64,000 nt of DNA from Blastomussa wellsi (lineage: Eukaryota > Cnidaria > Anthozoa > Scleractinia > Plerogyridae). A program made the position numbers and the translations under genes. The DNA lies in the NCBI GenBank assembly GCA_947652115.1, contig OX393570.1, forward strand, positions 5,095,845 to 5,159,844. The letters run 5' to 3'. Positions 21,658 to 32,300 of the stretch are shown one piece after another. The notes under the pieces are model-generated. The model saw only the letters and a list, made by a program, of their open reading frames with translations, was not told the origin of the DNA and did not search any database. Position 1 is the stretch's first letter, and every line of letters starts with the position of its first letter.

Positions 21658-21924
21658 CTACACATTTCCATTCTCCTTGCCATTTGGCTTCAATTTCTCA
21701 TTCCGTAAGTCTCCACAACAGCCTTGATTTTCCTCGACGGTGCACAGATATTCGTGGCAACAAGTGAAGGACAGACACAGGTAAATACCACCCAAACAAA
21801 ATAAAAGAATTATCAACAGGCTCACCAAGGAAAAGTCACTGTCAAAGAATTCACTATTGTTCTCTCCATGAACCAATTCACTCTCTGTGATCAGAGCTAG
21901 CAAAACAGCGATTTTAACATCCAT
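21658..21924 (-). CDS. Intronless small transmembrane protein, 88 aa, antisense within the cluster
   Basis: The first ATG of the open frame is at 21924 (- strand); the frame stays open upstream to about 22005 without another ATG. Residues 1-20 resemble a signal peptide (MDVKIAVLLALITESELVHG). Residues 21-33 are a short acidic ectodomain (ENNSEFFDSDFSL), residues 34-55 a membrane helix (VSLLIILLFCLGGIYL). A Cys-rich juxtamembrane segment (CLSFTCCHEYLC, then GCC) could be acylated, and a short Lys/Asn-rich tail follows. The layout is that of genes 1, 2 and 4 but in a single exon and on the opposite strand. It may be an old retrocopy, an independent small membrane protein, or a chance frame; sequence identity to the others is low. 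Confidence 0.5.
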   Translation of the reverse strand: MDVKIAVLLALITESELVHGENNSEFFDSDFSLVSLLIILLFCLGGIYLCLSFTCCHEYLCTVEENQGCCGDLRNEKLKPNGKENGNV

Positions 21925-22542
21925 TGTTCTCACTGCGCGAGGGAAACTCGTGAACACAAACTTTCCTCTTGCGGTATAAACTTTGTTCTTACGTGCTGAG
22001 GTCAAGGCAATACTGACATTCCTCGTGTCACAAATATCAAATTTTTCAAGAGCTGATTCAGTAATAGAGAGATTGCCACGTTGTGACGCATCATTATGTC
22101 ATCATATTGTTTGGGTAGAAGTTCTCGTAATGGCTCACATTAATTCGTTTCTCTTCGAGAGAATAGAAAAAATAATAAAATGTCCCTATTCCCCAATTGC
22201 TATACTAAAGGACCAGAAAACTTAAAAGCTTACCAGAGCTGCCAGTTTTCATACCGAATTTAGTGAATACAATAGCCAGGTTTTATCCAGGAGACTCATA
22301 ATTTGTAAACTTACCGGCTGAATTTCTGTATTTCTGCTCGAAAATCGTCGTTTCAAAATACTATATTGATTACAAGAGAAGAAAATGAGGAAACAGAGAG
22401 GGGCAATCCGGCTAGATCAGGATTTGGGAAATAAAATTATTTTAGACTGGCCTTTGGAACGGAAGTGCATGTGTTCCCTGAGATCAGACGTCCGTAATGA
22501 TGGGTCGATCTCTATCTCGCCCCGGTCCGGTTGCTTTAAGGG

Positions 22543-22668
22543 GGGGATAACTCTATCCACCCGATAAATCACTATCCAGCGGCCATGCATGGCAAAGCAT
22601 ATTGTGATATCCACTGGATAAGTGGTTATCCGCCAGTAGATGTCGCAGATAGCGTTGTCCACCCTTTG
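22543..22668. repeat. Palindromic MITE (TATCCA/TGGATA type)
   Basis: ggataactctatccacc and cactatccagcggcc are mirrored by ccactggataagtggttatcc and following bases, around gccatgcatggc. Non-coding. Confidence 0.6.
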
Positions 22669-23240
22669 AAAAACCAGGCCTTAATGTTTGGAAGGGAAAA
22701 CGAACGACTTCCAAAAACAAGGGAAGTGGTATTTTTTGGAAGTTGCGGACTGCAAACCTTTACCCAAACCCCTAGATCAATATCTCTAGATGAATATTAG
22801 GTGTTCATGCAAACGTGTTTTCAAATAAATAAATTATTTCATATATAATGTTGCGCAACATCGTGATCACAAACAATATAGTGGGCTATATCATAAAAAA
22901 AATCCAAAAATACAATCTCTATTCAATAAGTTTCAAGAAAAAAAACCTGTTCACACAATTTCAGTTTGAACGCAAACTTTCATTTTACTTCCGATTTATC
23001 TTAAGTCTTAACCAGGAAAATAATTCTGTTCCCGCGTCGTCCTCAAAATATCATTTCACATGCATGTTTTTGAAAGCCGTTTTCATTGACCAACTTAAAA
23101 CTCATTCCATTGTATTACAAGTATCCCATCAGATCGAAATTGGCATTTAAGCGGACGTCGTCTCGGGAAAAGACCGTCTTCCGCTCCAAATCTCAGTCAC
23201 CGGGGCCTGGGTGGGAGTGTCCCTTTCTGTCCTCTAATTC

Positions 23241-23258
23241 AGTAAGTAAGTAAGTAAA
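23241..23258 (+). repeat. (AGTA)n microsatellite
   Basis: agtaagtaagtaagtaaa. It mimics repeated splice donors but has no exon next to it. Confidence 0.8.
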
Positions 23259-24340
23259 CTGTTACGGGGCAGATTTTAAGAGACAGATCTTGCAGGTTTA
23301 CCAGCTTTTAGTTCGCAGCAAACGTGTCCAAGAGTGAGCACAAGTGTCTTCGAGCCGGACGAATTTCTAAGTCTTTTCTTTCTAGCTTCCAGTGCTGTTC
23401 TATATTTATTACAAGCAATTAACTTAATTGTTGTTTTGGAAGATAACTAGTATTCTTATGCGAATTAGAAAGGTAGGTGTTTCCAGATGTTTAAAGATCC
23501 GAAACATAAAAGAATATAAAATTAGGAAGGGGTTTCTTTGTTTGTGAAAAATTTCGTAAAGTAGGAAATATCTTACTACCTGACTTCCGATATCCAAATA
23601 TAATTCGCTAAGTTGAAGGCTAGCAACTTATTCTAACTTTCTGTCGAAAGGAATTTTAGTTAACCATTGAAAAACAAGTGAAGCTTGGCTAAGAATAATT
23701 CCACGTATAAACATGAAATTCAAAGGTGTCAACGCGTGTCAGAGAGCCAAGTTTTTAATGAGTCCCGCTGAACTACTTACGTACTATGCGAGCAGTCGCG
23801 CACCTAGCTGAATAGTTCATTAGGAAGAAATTACTTTCTTTTCCGCTCTCACAGCTGAAAACACCTTTTACGGATGCAATAAGTTTCCAGTAAATGGAAT
23901 ATGGTTATGAGTAAAGATAATTAATTTCTTTTAGTTTCAGAAGTTTTTCCATAAGGTTGCAGGTTTCCAGGATTAAAACTGTGCAAACCTACGATTTTAA
24001 CTAAGTAGAAGACGAAAATAAAGGTCGGTACAAGGAATTACTTCACGAGTTACACCTTATCTTTTATCGGAATCAAGTTTGATCGATGTAAGAGTGCGAC
24101 GAGCAGCTGTAGAGGTCGCTTAGAAAGATATTAGCTTTGCCAATGTGAGCTTACACCTAGCTGATAACTGGAATCCTTGCTGCGTGTGAACGGTCAAATA
24201 AGCGAACGCTAAAACTCGTATCCGAAAACCTTGCGGAGTCGACCTGGAAAAAATATGTCTATAATCCCCATATATATTGTATATATTCCTAGAAATGCGA
24301 ATGTATAGAAGTGGAAAGAGAAACGACCAATTTGTTTATG

Positions 24341-24500
24341 TAATAGGACTACATGCGGTCCCAGTTGAAAATAATTGGATGAGAAAAAATTCCTAGGACT
24401 GCAGAATTGGACGAGGCCGAAGGCCGTGTCCAATTTCGCAGTTCGAGGAATTTTTTTTAATCCAATTATTTCCAAATTGGACAAGCATGTAGTCCTGTTA
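24341..24500. repeat. Foldback MITE, about 160 bp
   Basis: taataggactacatgc on the left is mirrored by gcatgtagtcctgtta on the right. Inner parts also pair (ataattggat / atccaattat; gaaaaaattcct / aggaattttttt; aattggacgaggcc / gccgtgtccaatt), so nearly the whole unit is a hairpin. Confidence 0.75.
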
Positions 24501-26074
24501 CCTATTAATTATATAGCATCCAAAGATATGTGAACATGGCAAATGTTTCGCCCTCCAAACTAGCTTTTCTTGACAATTGATTGGTTTATGGAAGGTATCC
24601 AGATTTTTCTTAAATTGGACAGTTTTAGCAAAAACCGTCCAATTTATTTTATATAAGCTATATAATTAAAAAGCGATAAATAGCTAATGATCAAAACAGA
24701 GGCGATAGCAAAAGGAAACCGATAGCAAAAGAAAAACGATCACATCCAGTTATTAACTGCGGCTCTCGAGCGGTGTTCCTTTTGCTTTACGCCTCGCTAT
24801 GTGAAATGCAAAAGTCGAAATTCAAAAATACTTGAAGAAAGCGAATATCGTTAAGCGAGTAAAATGCGAATAAATATTTGAAGCGAATAAGTATTTGAAT
24901 AAATGCGATTAAAGGGCCCTGGTCAGCCTCCGTCATTTTAGATGCCATCGAAATTACGGAAATTGTATAGCGATGCATAATCCTTTAGCAAGTTTCTCAG
25001 TGATCTCTTTCGTTTCGACACGCTTCGCGTAAAATATAATACTGAAAATCTCGCATGCAAACAATAAAAAAGGTGTGGCTGACTACGGCTCTTTAAATAT
25101 TGAAAAAAAAAGTGATTAAATATTGGAGAAAAAATGAATCAATCCTTTTAAATCGGGTATAAGATGTCGTATAATGAAATTTCTGTGGGCAAGTAAAACT
25201 CTTTATAGCTCGTACTAAACAGTGAAAAACACTAATGGCCCTCTATGCAGAACTATGAAAACTGCAAAGTTAAAAACTGAAAAACAGTCAGAAAAAATGA
25301 AAAATATTTACGATTAAAAACTACATGTTAAAAAGGCCTAATTGTTCTTTTAAATTATTCTCGTGCTATTACGTACGTGAGTGTTTGTTATTCTATAACA
25401 GCATTTGACTACTCAAATATTTCAAACCCAATGCAAACAAACCAGCTGACTAAAATTAATCAGACTTGACAAGTAAAAGATTCCCACTTTGTAATCAACT
25501 GTTCGTTAATGGGTCTTGATCTAATTTGCACGAAAAGGTGAGCCTTCAGTTTGGTTTACAATTATAGGTAAGATTGTTAATTTGATCGCTTATCAGTGCA
25601 CTGCCGAGTGACATTACACCGAAAAGTTTCTTCTTTTCACTTTTCATCTAAGACTACAAAGGAATTTGGCATTCGATTAATTGTTTGCAGTTCTAAACTG
25701 AAACTCTTTTCCTCTTGCAGTATATTCGACCTATGTGGCGCATACTCGACCGTCAAATTAAATTATGTTCACAGGAATAAGTGATACAATTTAGCTTTTT
25801 GTATCCATTCCAAGGAATTGTCGTTTTAGGGTCCTCGTGCCATCTGTATTTACCAATTACAATAATTAGCCAGCCATTTGTACAACCAAAGCCAATTGCG
25901 ATTTAGTTCGGCAAGGTCTAACGGGTTCATTGTGGTCCTTGGGTAAGCTGCGATTGTTCAAATGATGAACTCTTTGGTATTGAAGACCATGGCTTTAGCC
26001 CTGTATCCTTCGTGGGAGGTGCCCTGCGTATAGAGGGGGTTCGATTGTAGCTCTCACTTCTTTATTTTCAGTAG

Positions 26075-26082
26075 TATATAAG
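26075..26082 (+). promoter_or_regulatory. Candidate TATA box of gene 3
   Basis: TATATAAG lies about 160 bp before the ATG at 26234, and no ATG occurs between it and that start on the + strand. This is consistent with a promoter giving a short 5'UTR, but TATA-like strings are common in AT-rich DNA. Confidence 0.4.
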
Positions 26083-26233
26083 CCTAGAAACTTATCCTGC
26101 CTCCGCAAGACTTTTAACGACAAGAAAAACTAACCACGTGCTGCATAACACAAGAAGCTTAACCACGAAACTCATACAACATTCACAGTACCAGGTGCAA
26201 AATAGAAACAACTGGACATTTGGAACTGGGATC

Positions 26234-28034
26234 ATGAAAAGGTAAGTCACAAACATTAAGGGCATTTTTTTGCCGGGGGAGGGGGGTGGTGAACCATTCG
26301 GTCCAAAAAATTCCCCCAAGTTGCCTTGCCCAAATTTCTCTTGCTGTCCAAAAAATCTGAGTTGCCCAAAATTTGGGGGGGGGGGAGACTGCAGCCCCCC
26401 GCCCCGGCCCCCCCGGCCCGAACGCCTATGGGGTCCACAAACATTATTTCAGTGGCACAATTGATTTAGGAACAACACTATAGTTGTGATACGGTTAATC
26501 AAGTAATAAATAAAGTGCTACCGCATGAATATCATGTATTTTTATGGTAGGCTGTATTGATAAAACCAAATTGATTGCAAGGCTGGTACTGCACCTGTAC
26601 GGCAAAAGGGCAAAATTTACAGTACTGCAGGTATTAAGTACTGGCCCTGAAGAAGACTAGCTCTGCTAGTTGAAATATTGGCCAATAAATTTTGCCCTTT
26701 TGCCGTAGTACCAGCCTTGCAATCAATTTGGTTTTACAACACTTAGAGTGACGTCCGGTACAAGCATTTCTTTATCAAGAGATCCGGCAATAACAAGCCA
26801 AGTAGTTTTATTCTTCGTTGCATGATCTCCTGTATTGACAAATGTAAGGTAATGGTGTATGAAGGTTTGCTCGTGCAGGGTATTAGAGCCTGTTCAATTT
26901 TTATGATAGTCGACGAGAGCATCGATCGCTTGATTGGTACTTGCAGGATGATCTTGCTTATGCATTTTCAGGATTGGTTACAGCCGTGCGGTGTATGAGG
27001 TCAACTTGACCGAAGATCATCACTCTGTTCCTGGGCCGAGTCGCGCGGACAACGCGAAAGTGAGACGACACGAGGAAATACGGGCCACTCCAGTAAGAAC
27101 CGAGGTAAACACTGCTAAAAATATCTGCGGCGTTATACCAATTGTAGCTGTTCGGTCTGTTAGTTAATGATTGTAATAAGCAAAAAATTAAACAAAAATT
27201 TCCTTAACCTTGGAAAACGCGTGGTGAAAGGTAAAAACGTGTTAAGACGGAATCCGTTGGGACTTCGAGCATTCATTGGACAAAATTATGTACCAAAATG
27301 ATTTACACCTTATTGCAAGCTTTTGTGTTACTACTTCAAATATATTATCAAGAGAAATTTTTTCAAACAACACCAAACATCGAAAACAAATTCCACTGAA
27401 TTCCACTTAATCGCTTAAAAGACGTGAGATTTTTCCTATAGCTTGCGAGCTTTGAAATTCATTTTCTCAGTCTCTACCGAGGTTCTTGAAATAGGTTCTT
27501 ATATTTTCATATGAATTTCATCTGAATATAGTATATAATATATTAATATATTATAAATATATTATAAATATCATAAATATCATCTCATAATATAAATCAT
27601 AGAGCAATGCCTATAGGCAGTTCAGTGCAAGTACATGGTGCTTAAGCTTGAAAGAAATATATGATGATCTTAATTCAGCAGTTTCTACCTATACACTTTT
27701 ACAGCAACGCCACTGATAAGAACCTAACTTCAAATTTAAGCCTTAATTGATTCTTATGTGGAGGTGGCTTAAAATGAAAATTTTAGCCTAACAGGTTTTT
27801 AAAACCCATGTTCTTATACGTGGGTTGCTTGAAGAAAAGTGTTCGTTTATGCAGATATCCCGGCAACTGAGACTATATTGTAGTTCAGAATACTTATTTA
27901 GTACATACATTCGTTGATTACAGGGTCCACGAAAGGATGGAAACACGAAGTTTAAATTTACCAAGTTTCCAGTGCGCAAACAAGAGTCAACAAGTACAGA
28001 AGAGATACGTACTGCTCCTAACACCGTGAAATGA
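26234..28034 (+). CDS. Gene 3: apparent tail-only paralogue (about 79-83 aa)
   Basis: Two coding exons are clear: 26972 to 27092 or 27104 (entered in phase 2, left in phase 0, two possible donors gtaaga and gtaaac) and 27924-28034 (stop TGA). Their phases match exons 4 and 5 of gene 2. The best upstream partner is a short exon ending ATGAAAAG|gtaagt at 26241, whose phase 2 fits; its ATG at 26234 is the first after a TATA-like box. The protein would then begin MKRIGYSRAVYEVNL and be basic, Ser/Thr-rich and soluble, with no signal or membrane segment. Alternatives: the upstream exons are too diverged to see, or the locus is a truncated duplicate. The intron from 26242 to 26971 contains a MITE. 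Confidence 0.45.
26562..26735 (+). mobile_element. MITE with a hammerhead-ribozyme-like centre
   Basis: The terminal repeat aaaaccaaattgattgcaag is mirrored by cttgcaatcaatttggtttt; an inner pair cggcaaaagggcaaaattt / aaattttgcccttttgccg extends the stem. The centre carries ctgaaga, a hairpin (actagc-tct-gctagt), then gaaa and a self-complementary tattggccaata. That is the order of a hammerhead core as found in Penelope-like and other retroelements, but the base expected at the cleavage-site pair does not match cleanly. Probably a decayed copy. Confidence 0.7.
27527..27600. repeat. AT-rich imperfect repeat
   Basis: Repeated tataatatatt and ataaatat units in the last intron of gene 3; low complexity. 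Confidence 0.75.
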
Positions 28035-29308
28035 CGAAACTAAAAGAAACTATGTTTCACGCATGACGGAAAAGCGCAGTACTGCTGTATCACTGTACCG
28101 CGTACTCACTTCACTCAGTCACCCTGTAAAAAAATACGTATATATAGGGATATAATAACTGCTTATAACTGCAGTAGGTTAATCCGTCTTACAAAATCAT
28201 TTCGAGCTTTCACCGCATTTCGTATTTTCCCTCATTCGTATGTGATGTAAATGGCGGGCTCTATTAACTCCCCCCACCTCACCTCCCCTAGGGATCGGGT
28301 TATATCTTTTTAATTACATTCGCACGCACACTTGAAATTTTCACAAATTTAAGGTGGCTCTGGACCCCTCTGACGTTGACGCTGACTCAGTTATAAAAAT
28401 GGGGATCACCGAGCTCGTTTCTGAAAGCTAGCATCGACCGTTGCTATTGGAAACCGGTATAAGCAACGGCTTGATGGGCCATAAGGCTCGTATGCAGACT
28501 TTGTTTATCATTGCTATGGTAACAGCTAAAGCCAAGAAAATAATCGCTTTTAACTCAGAAAGGGCAAAAGGCAATTCAAAGAAGCCGAATCCTAAAGAAT
28601 CCGATCAGCAAATGTAACCAATGAAAACAACTCTCGACAGGCTAGGTACGGTCTGAAAAGTTTAGGTTGAACTTTTTAAGATGGGTCACCAGTCGGAGAG
28701 CACCCTTAACATATACCGCTATTCCTATCCATCCAACACTTAGTTACCTCAGGATAGATTACACATGTGTTGAGGTTCTTAATTTTGTCATCTTTCTAAG
28801 AAGTGACAAATATTTCTGGCTGAAAAAGGTGATTACCGCAGGTTTGGTATATTAATTAAGGAATGTATCGCATGCTGCCCCTTGGTGTATTGTGAGGGTA
28901 CGAAAAATGTGACAAACTAGAATATATTAAAAATCGATATGCTTGAACAATTTATCGTGTGGTTGAACAATACTTAAGTCTGAGTTGATACAGGAAAAAT
29001 TGTCGCCCGGTTTTCTCGCTTCCCGTTGTTAAGTCGAGGAAGGGAATTGAAGTTTGGACAACACAAGTCAGCCAAACCAGTCAATCAAACGAACAGCAGT
29101 GCAACATTTTTGTTCATAACTGTGTTGAACGCAAAATACATGATTTTATAATGAGGGAAAACAAGTAAACAGCTTCGGGAATAACGATATTACGAGGAAA
29201 CAGTCGACTCGTGGAGCTCGCTCGTCTCGACTGTCAAGCGACTCTGAAGACATTTGAAAAATAATTCTTCAATAGCGACGACTCACTGGACATCTGAACA
29301 AGCTTCAA
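28035..29308. other. Intergenic region between genes 3 and 4
   Basis: No gene supported. It includes the putative promoter and 5'UTR of gene 4. A 21-base motif at 29111-29131 (TGTTCATAACTGTGTTGAAC plus G) is shared, with two mismatches, with 1451-1471 upstream of gene 1. Confidence 0.45.
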
Positions 29309-32300
29309 ATGGCTAAAGAAGATAAAAATCGCTTTCTTTTGAGTATGTTTCTCATATTAGCATTCACAGGTGAGACTGAACTTTGTTGTGAAGTGATTTT
29401 TAAATATATTACGTGAAGGAAATCGAGAGTTGTATTTGGAAAACCAGAAGGGATGCATGAAAAAGTTTTCTTTCGTAAGTAGATCATACGAGCTTAACTT
29501 AATTTCAATATTTACAGGTTTGAAACTATTTAAGCTGTGCAGTTCTTTGTTGTTTCTGATACTGGGCGGTCGATACTGTTTATGCCAATATTTTATCATA
29601 AAAGTAACATTATTGTATAAAACACCCAATATCAACGAAATATTTTGATAATTTATGGGATTAATTAAGCGGTCAAATGCGGGGTTGTCGATTCAACATA
29701 AACTGCGTCGAAAGCAAAGAAATTTCTAGAGAAATTCAATTCAAAAGACGAAAACAAGTTCAAAAGATTTTACACTATAAAACAATGCAGGTATTTAATC
29801 ATTACGTCATTAAGTTATTGAGTATGTATAGGCCCCTAAATTTAGCAACAAAACAGATAAATACATAGTTCGTTGCTACGAGAGAAATATTACGGATTGT
29901 ATTCATTTTACTTTATTTCAAGGGAATGCTGGCCTCGAATAATCAGCTTGCTATAGAAGTATAAAATGTTTAGACAAATCGGATATTTTGGTATTTTGCT
30001 ATACCAGGGTTAATATTCAGAGCGACTTAGGGGAGGGAGGCATTCCGGAGGAGGGGGTGGGGTGTTTCAAATTATAAGTCAACTAGGTCATATGTTTGAA
30101 AAATATTGAATGGACGTCTTTTGTTCATGGGCTTTAATCACACGGCGGCCATGTTGAGTCCCGAGGGATTCAAAGCTTTTGTTTTGCCACGCCCGAACTC
30201 GTTCCCAAACATTTCAACTCGAGGCTCGGGGTGCGAAATCTATTGTCTATGGCCAATATGGCCGCCGTGTGATTAAGGCCCATTCACTCATTTTCAAATG
30301 AATAGTTTCGCATGAAGACTCTCTTTCACACGGCAAAAGGTAACAAGGAACTAACCATTTTCTAAACGAGCAGGAGACTGGGTACAAATATTTAAAATGG
30401 ATTGAAGCGAAAATTTAACCTAGCACGAAAAAGAGCATCCAAAATAATGTACAAATACCAAATTTCAGCGTTATTGGCATAAACGCAAATATATAGTACA
30501 CTTTTGAAAAGTCGAAATTTAGGAGAGCTTTGTATGGTCAGGAGCCCATGAGAAGGAGCCTCCATCTCCCATACTGACACTTTTTTCGCGGGTGTTTTTG
30601 TAATAGCCAATCATATGAGAGCTCACTGTTACAAAAATAAAAAGATACGGGACAGGGTTGATTCAAAGGCAAAGTACGAATGGAGGCTCCTTCTCATGGG
30701 CTCCTAGTATGGTTTCCAAACCATTTAGCAAGAGCACTTCCTGATTCATGGAGAGCCTTGGTAAATTCGGTGCATCCACGTTTAACTCAACGCCAAGAGC
30801 AAACCACTACGAATTCGAATTTGGATTTAACGCAGTTTATTTTGCATGCCAAGTGTGAAGACATCAACCTAGAACAACTTACTAGTAAACAAATGTACTG
30901 GATTCTCGTAGATGAGATACGCGTATATCCAACTGCAAGATTAAAATATTCTTCATTATTTAATGATCACGAACTTGACTGGAATCAGATCTATTTAATT
31001 CCACACAAAGTTACCTTAGACATAAGAACAAGAATGTTTCAATTCAAATTGCTCAATCGTATTGTATATACTAATAAATTGTTAAATAAAATAAAGTTAG
31101 CGGACACCTCATTATGCACGTTTTGTGGAGAGTTCGAAGAATCCCTAGAGCATCTGTTTTTACATTGTCAATACAGCAAAGACTTCTGGATGCAAACTAT
31201 CACCTGGTTGAAGGGACTTAATATAGCAGTTGCTGAGTTAAAGGATATCGAAATCATGCTAGGTTACACCAAAGAAATATTATATTGGACCCTTCTTAAC
31301 CACATTCTCATTGTAGGTAAGCAGGTAATTTATTTAAGTAGGCTTAGAAAAACAAAACCACTCTTACCTCAATTAATAGGTAAACTAAAATACATTGAAC
31401 GGATTGAACATCTAATTGCTAAGAGGCGGGGTAGACTTAATATTCATCTTCAGAAGTGGGATATTTTTAAAACTTTCTTAATTCAACCAGGTGATACAAT
31501 AAATACAATAATTACACAATAATTGATGTGAACAATTAGACAACACCAGCCAATGATGATAAACGCGTTTATGTTTCTCCATTCTTGTTTTTCCTCTCTT
31601 TTCTTTTTCTTTGTTTTTCAATTTAATGTACGTAATCATTTTTAATTTTGGCAAGTAATTAGCCCTATCGGTTGTGAAAGCAGTATCATTGTAAGTAGTT
31701 TAGTGTGAAAACGGATTAGTAGCAGGCGCAGTAACATAACATAATGTAGTATTTAAGCAGTGTAAGTGTATTGTAAGTATTGCATGATAATTGTTGTATT
31801 GTAATTTTTTGTACGGTATAGTGTATTTGTAATAGGCGTGGTAATAATGTGAAGTATTAAAAAATAAATAAATAAATAAATAAAAAAAATAAAAAATAAT
31901 AAAAAAATAATAAAAATAAATTAAAAAAAATAAAAAAAAATGGTTTCCAAACCATACAAAGTTCTCTTAAATTTCAACTTTTCAGACGAGTGCTGCATAT
32001 GTGCATTTTAGCCAATAACGCTGAAATTTAGTAAACTTTCACTTTTGGATGATCTTTCATTTACCAGACTCACTTTTTCGCTACAATCGATTTTAAATAT
32101 TTGTACCCAGTCCCCTGCTCGTTTACAAAATGGGTAATTATTCTCAACCATTTCCACCTTCAACCCTTTTTCGGATATTCTCATTTTTAATTCCTTGCGA
32201 ATTCATTCATAATAAAACTAACAAGTTTACACTTCAAAAGCAAGGCTTGGGGGTAAAACTAGCGAGCCTGAAATAAACATTCATGAGCGCTTTTGGGTGT

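Larger units (their letters stand above)
21925..26071. other. Intergenic region upstream of gene 3
   Basis: About 4 kb, AT-rich. It holds a MITE at 22543-22668, an (AGTA)n tract at 23241-23258 and a palindromic element at 24341-24500. I looked here for a signal-peptide exon ending in phase 1 and a membrane exon for gene 3 and found none that was convincing. Confidence 0.45.
30354..32134. mobile_element. Foldback element split by a LINE
   Basis: The left arm (about 30354-30560: ccattttctaaacgagcagg, gactgggtacaaatatttaa, aggagcccatgagaaggagc) is mirrored by the right arm (30677-30708, then 31956-32134: gctccttctcatgggctcct, ttaaatatttgtacccagtc, cctgctcgtttacaaaatgg). Arms are about 200 bp. 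Without the inserted LINE the unit would be about 550 bp. No coding capacity of its own. Confidence 0.8.

Noticed and set aside
23241..23258. Series of consensus splice donors (gtaagt)
   Set aside because: This is an AGTA microsatellite; no coding exon ends there.
26092..26319. - strand frame with a hydrophobic stretch (FLFCTWYCECCMSFVV)
   Set aside because: It lies opposite the putative leader of gene 3, and neither splice sites nor an upstream exon support it.
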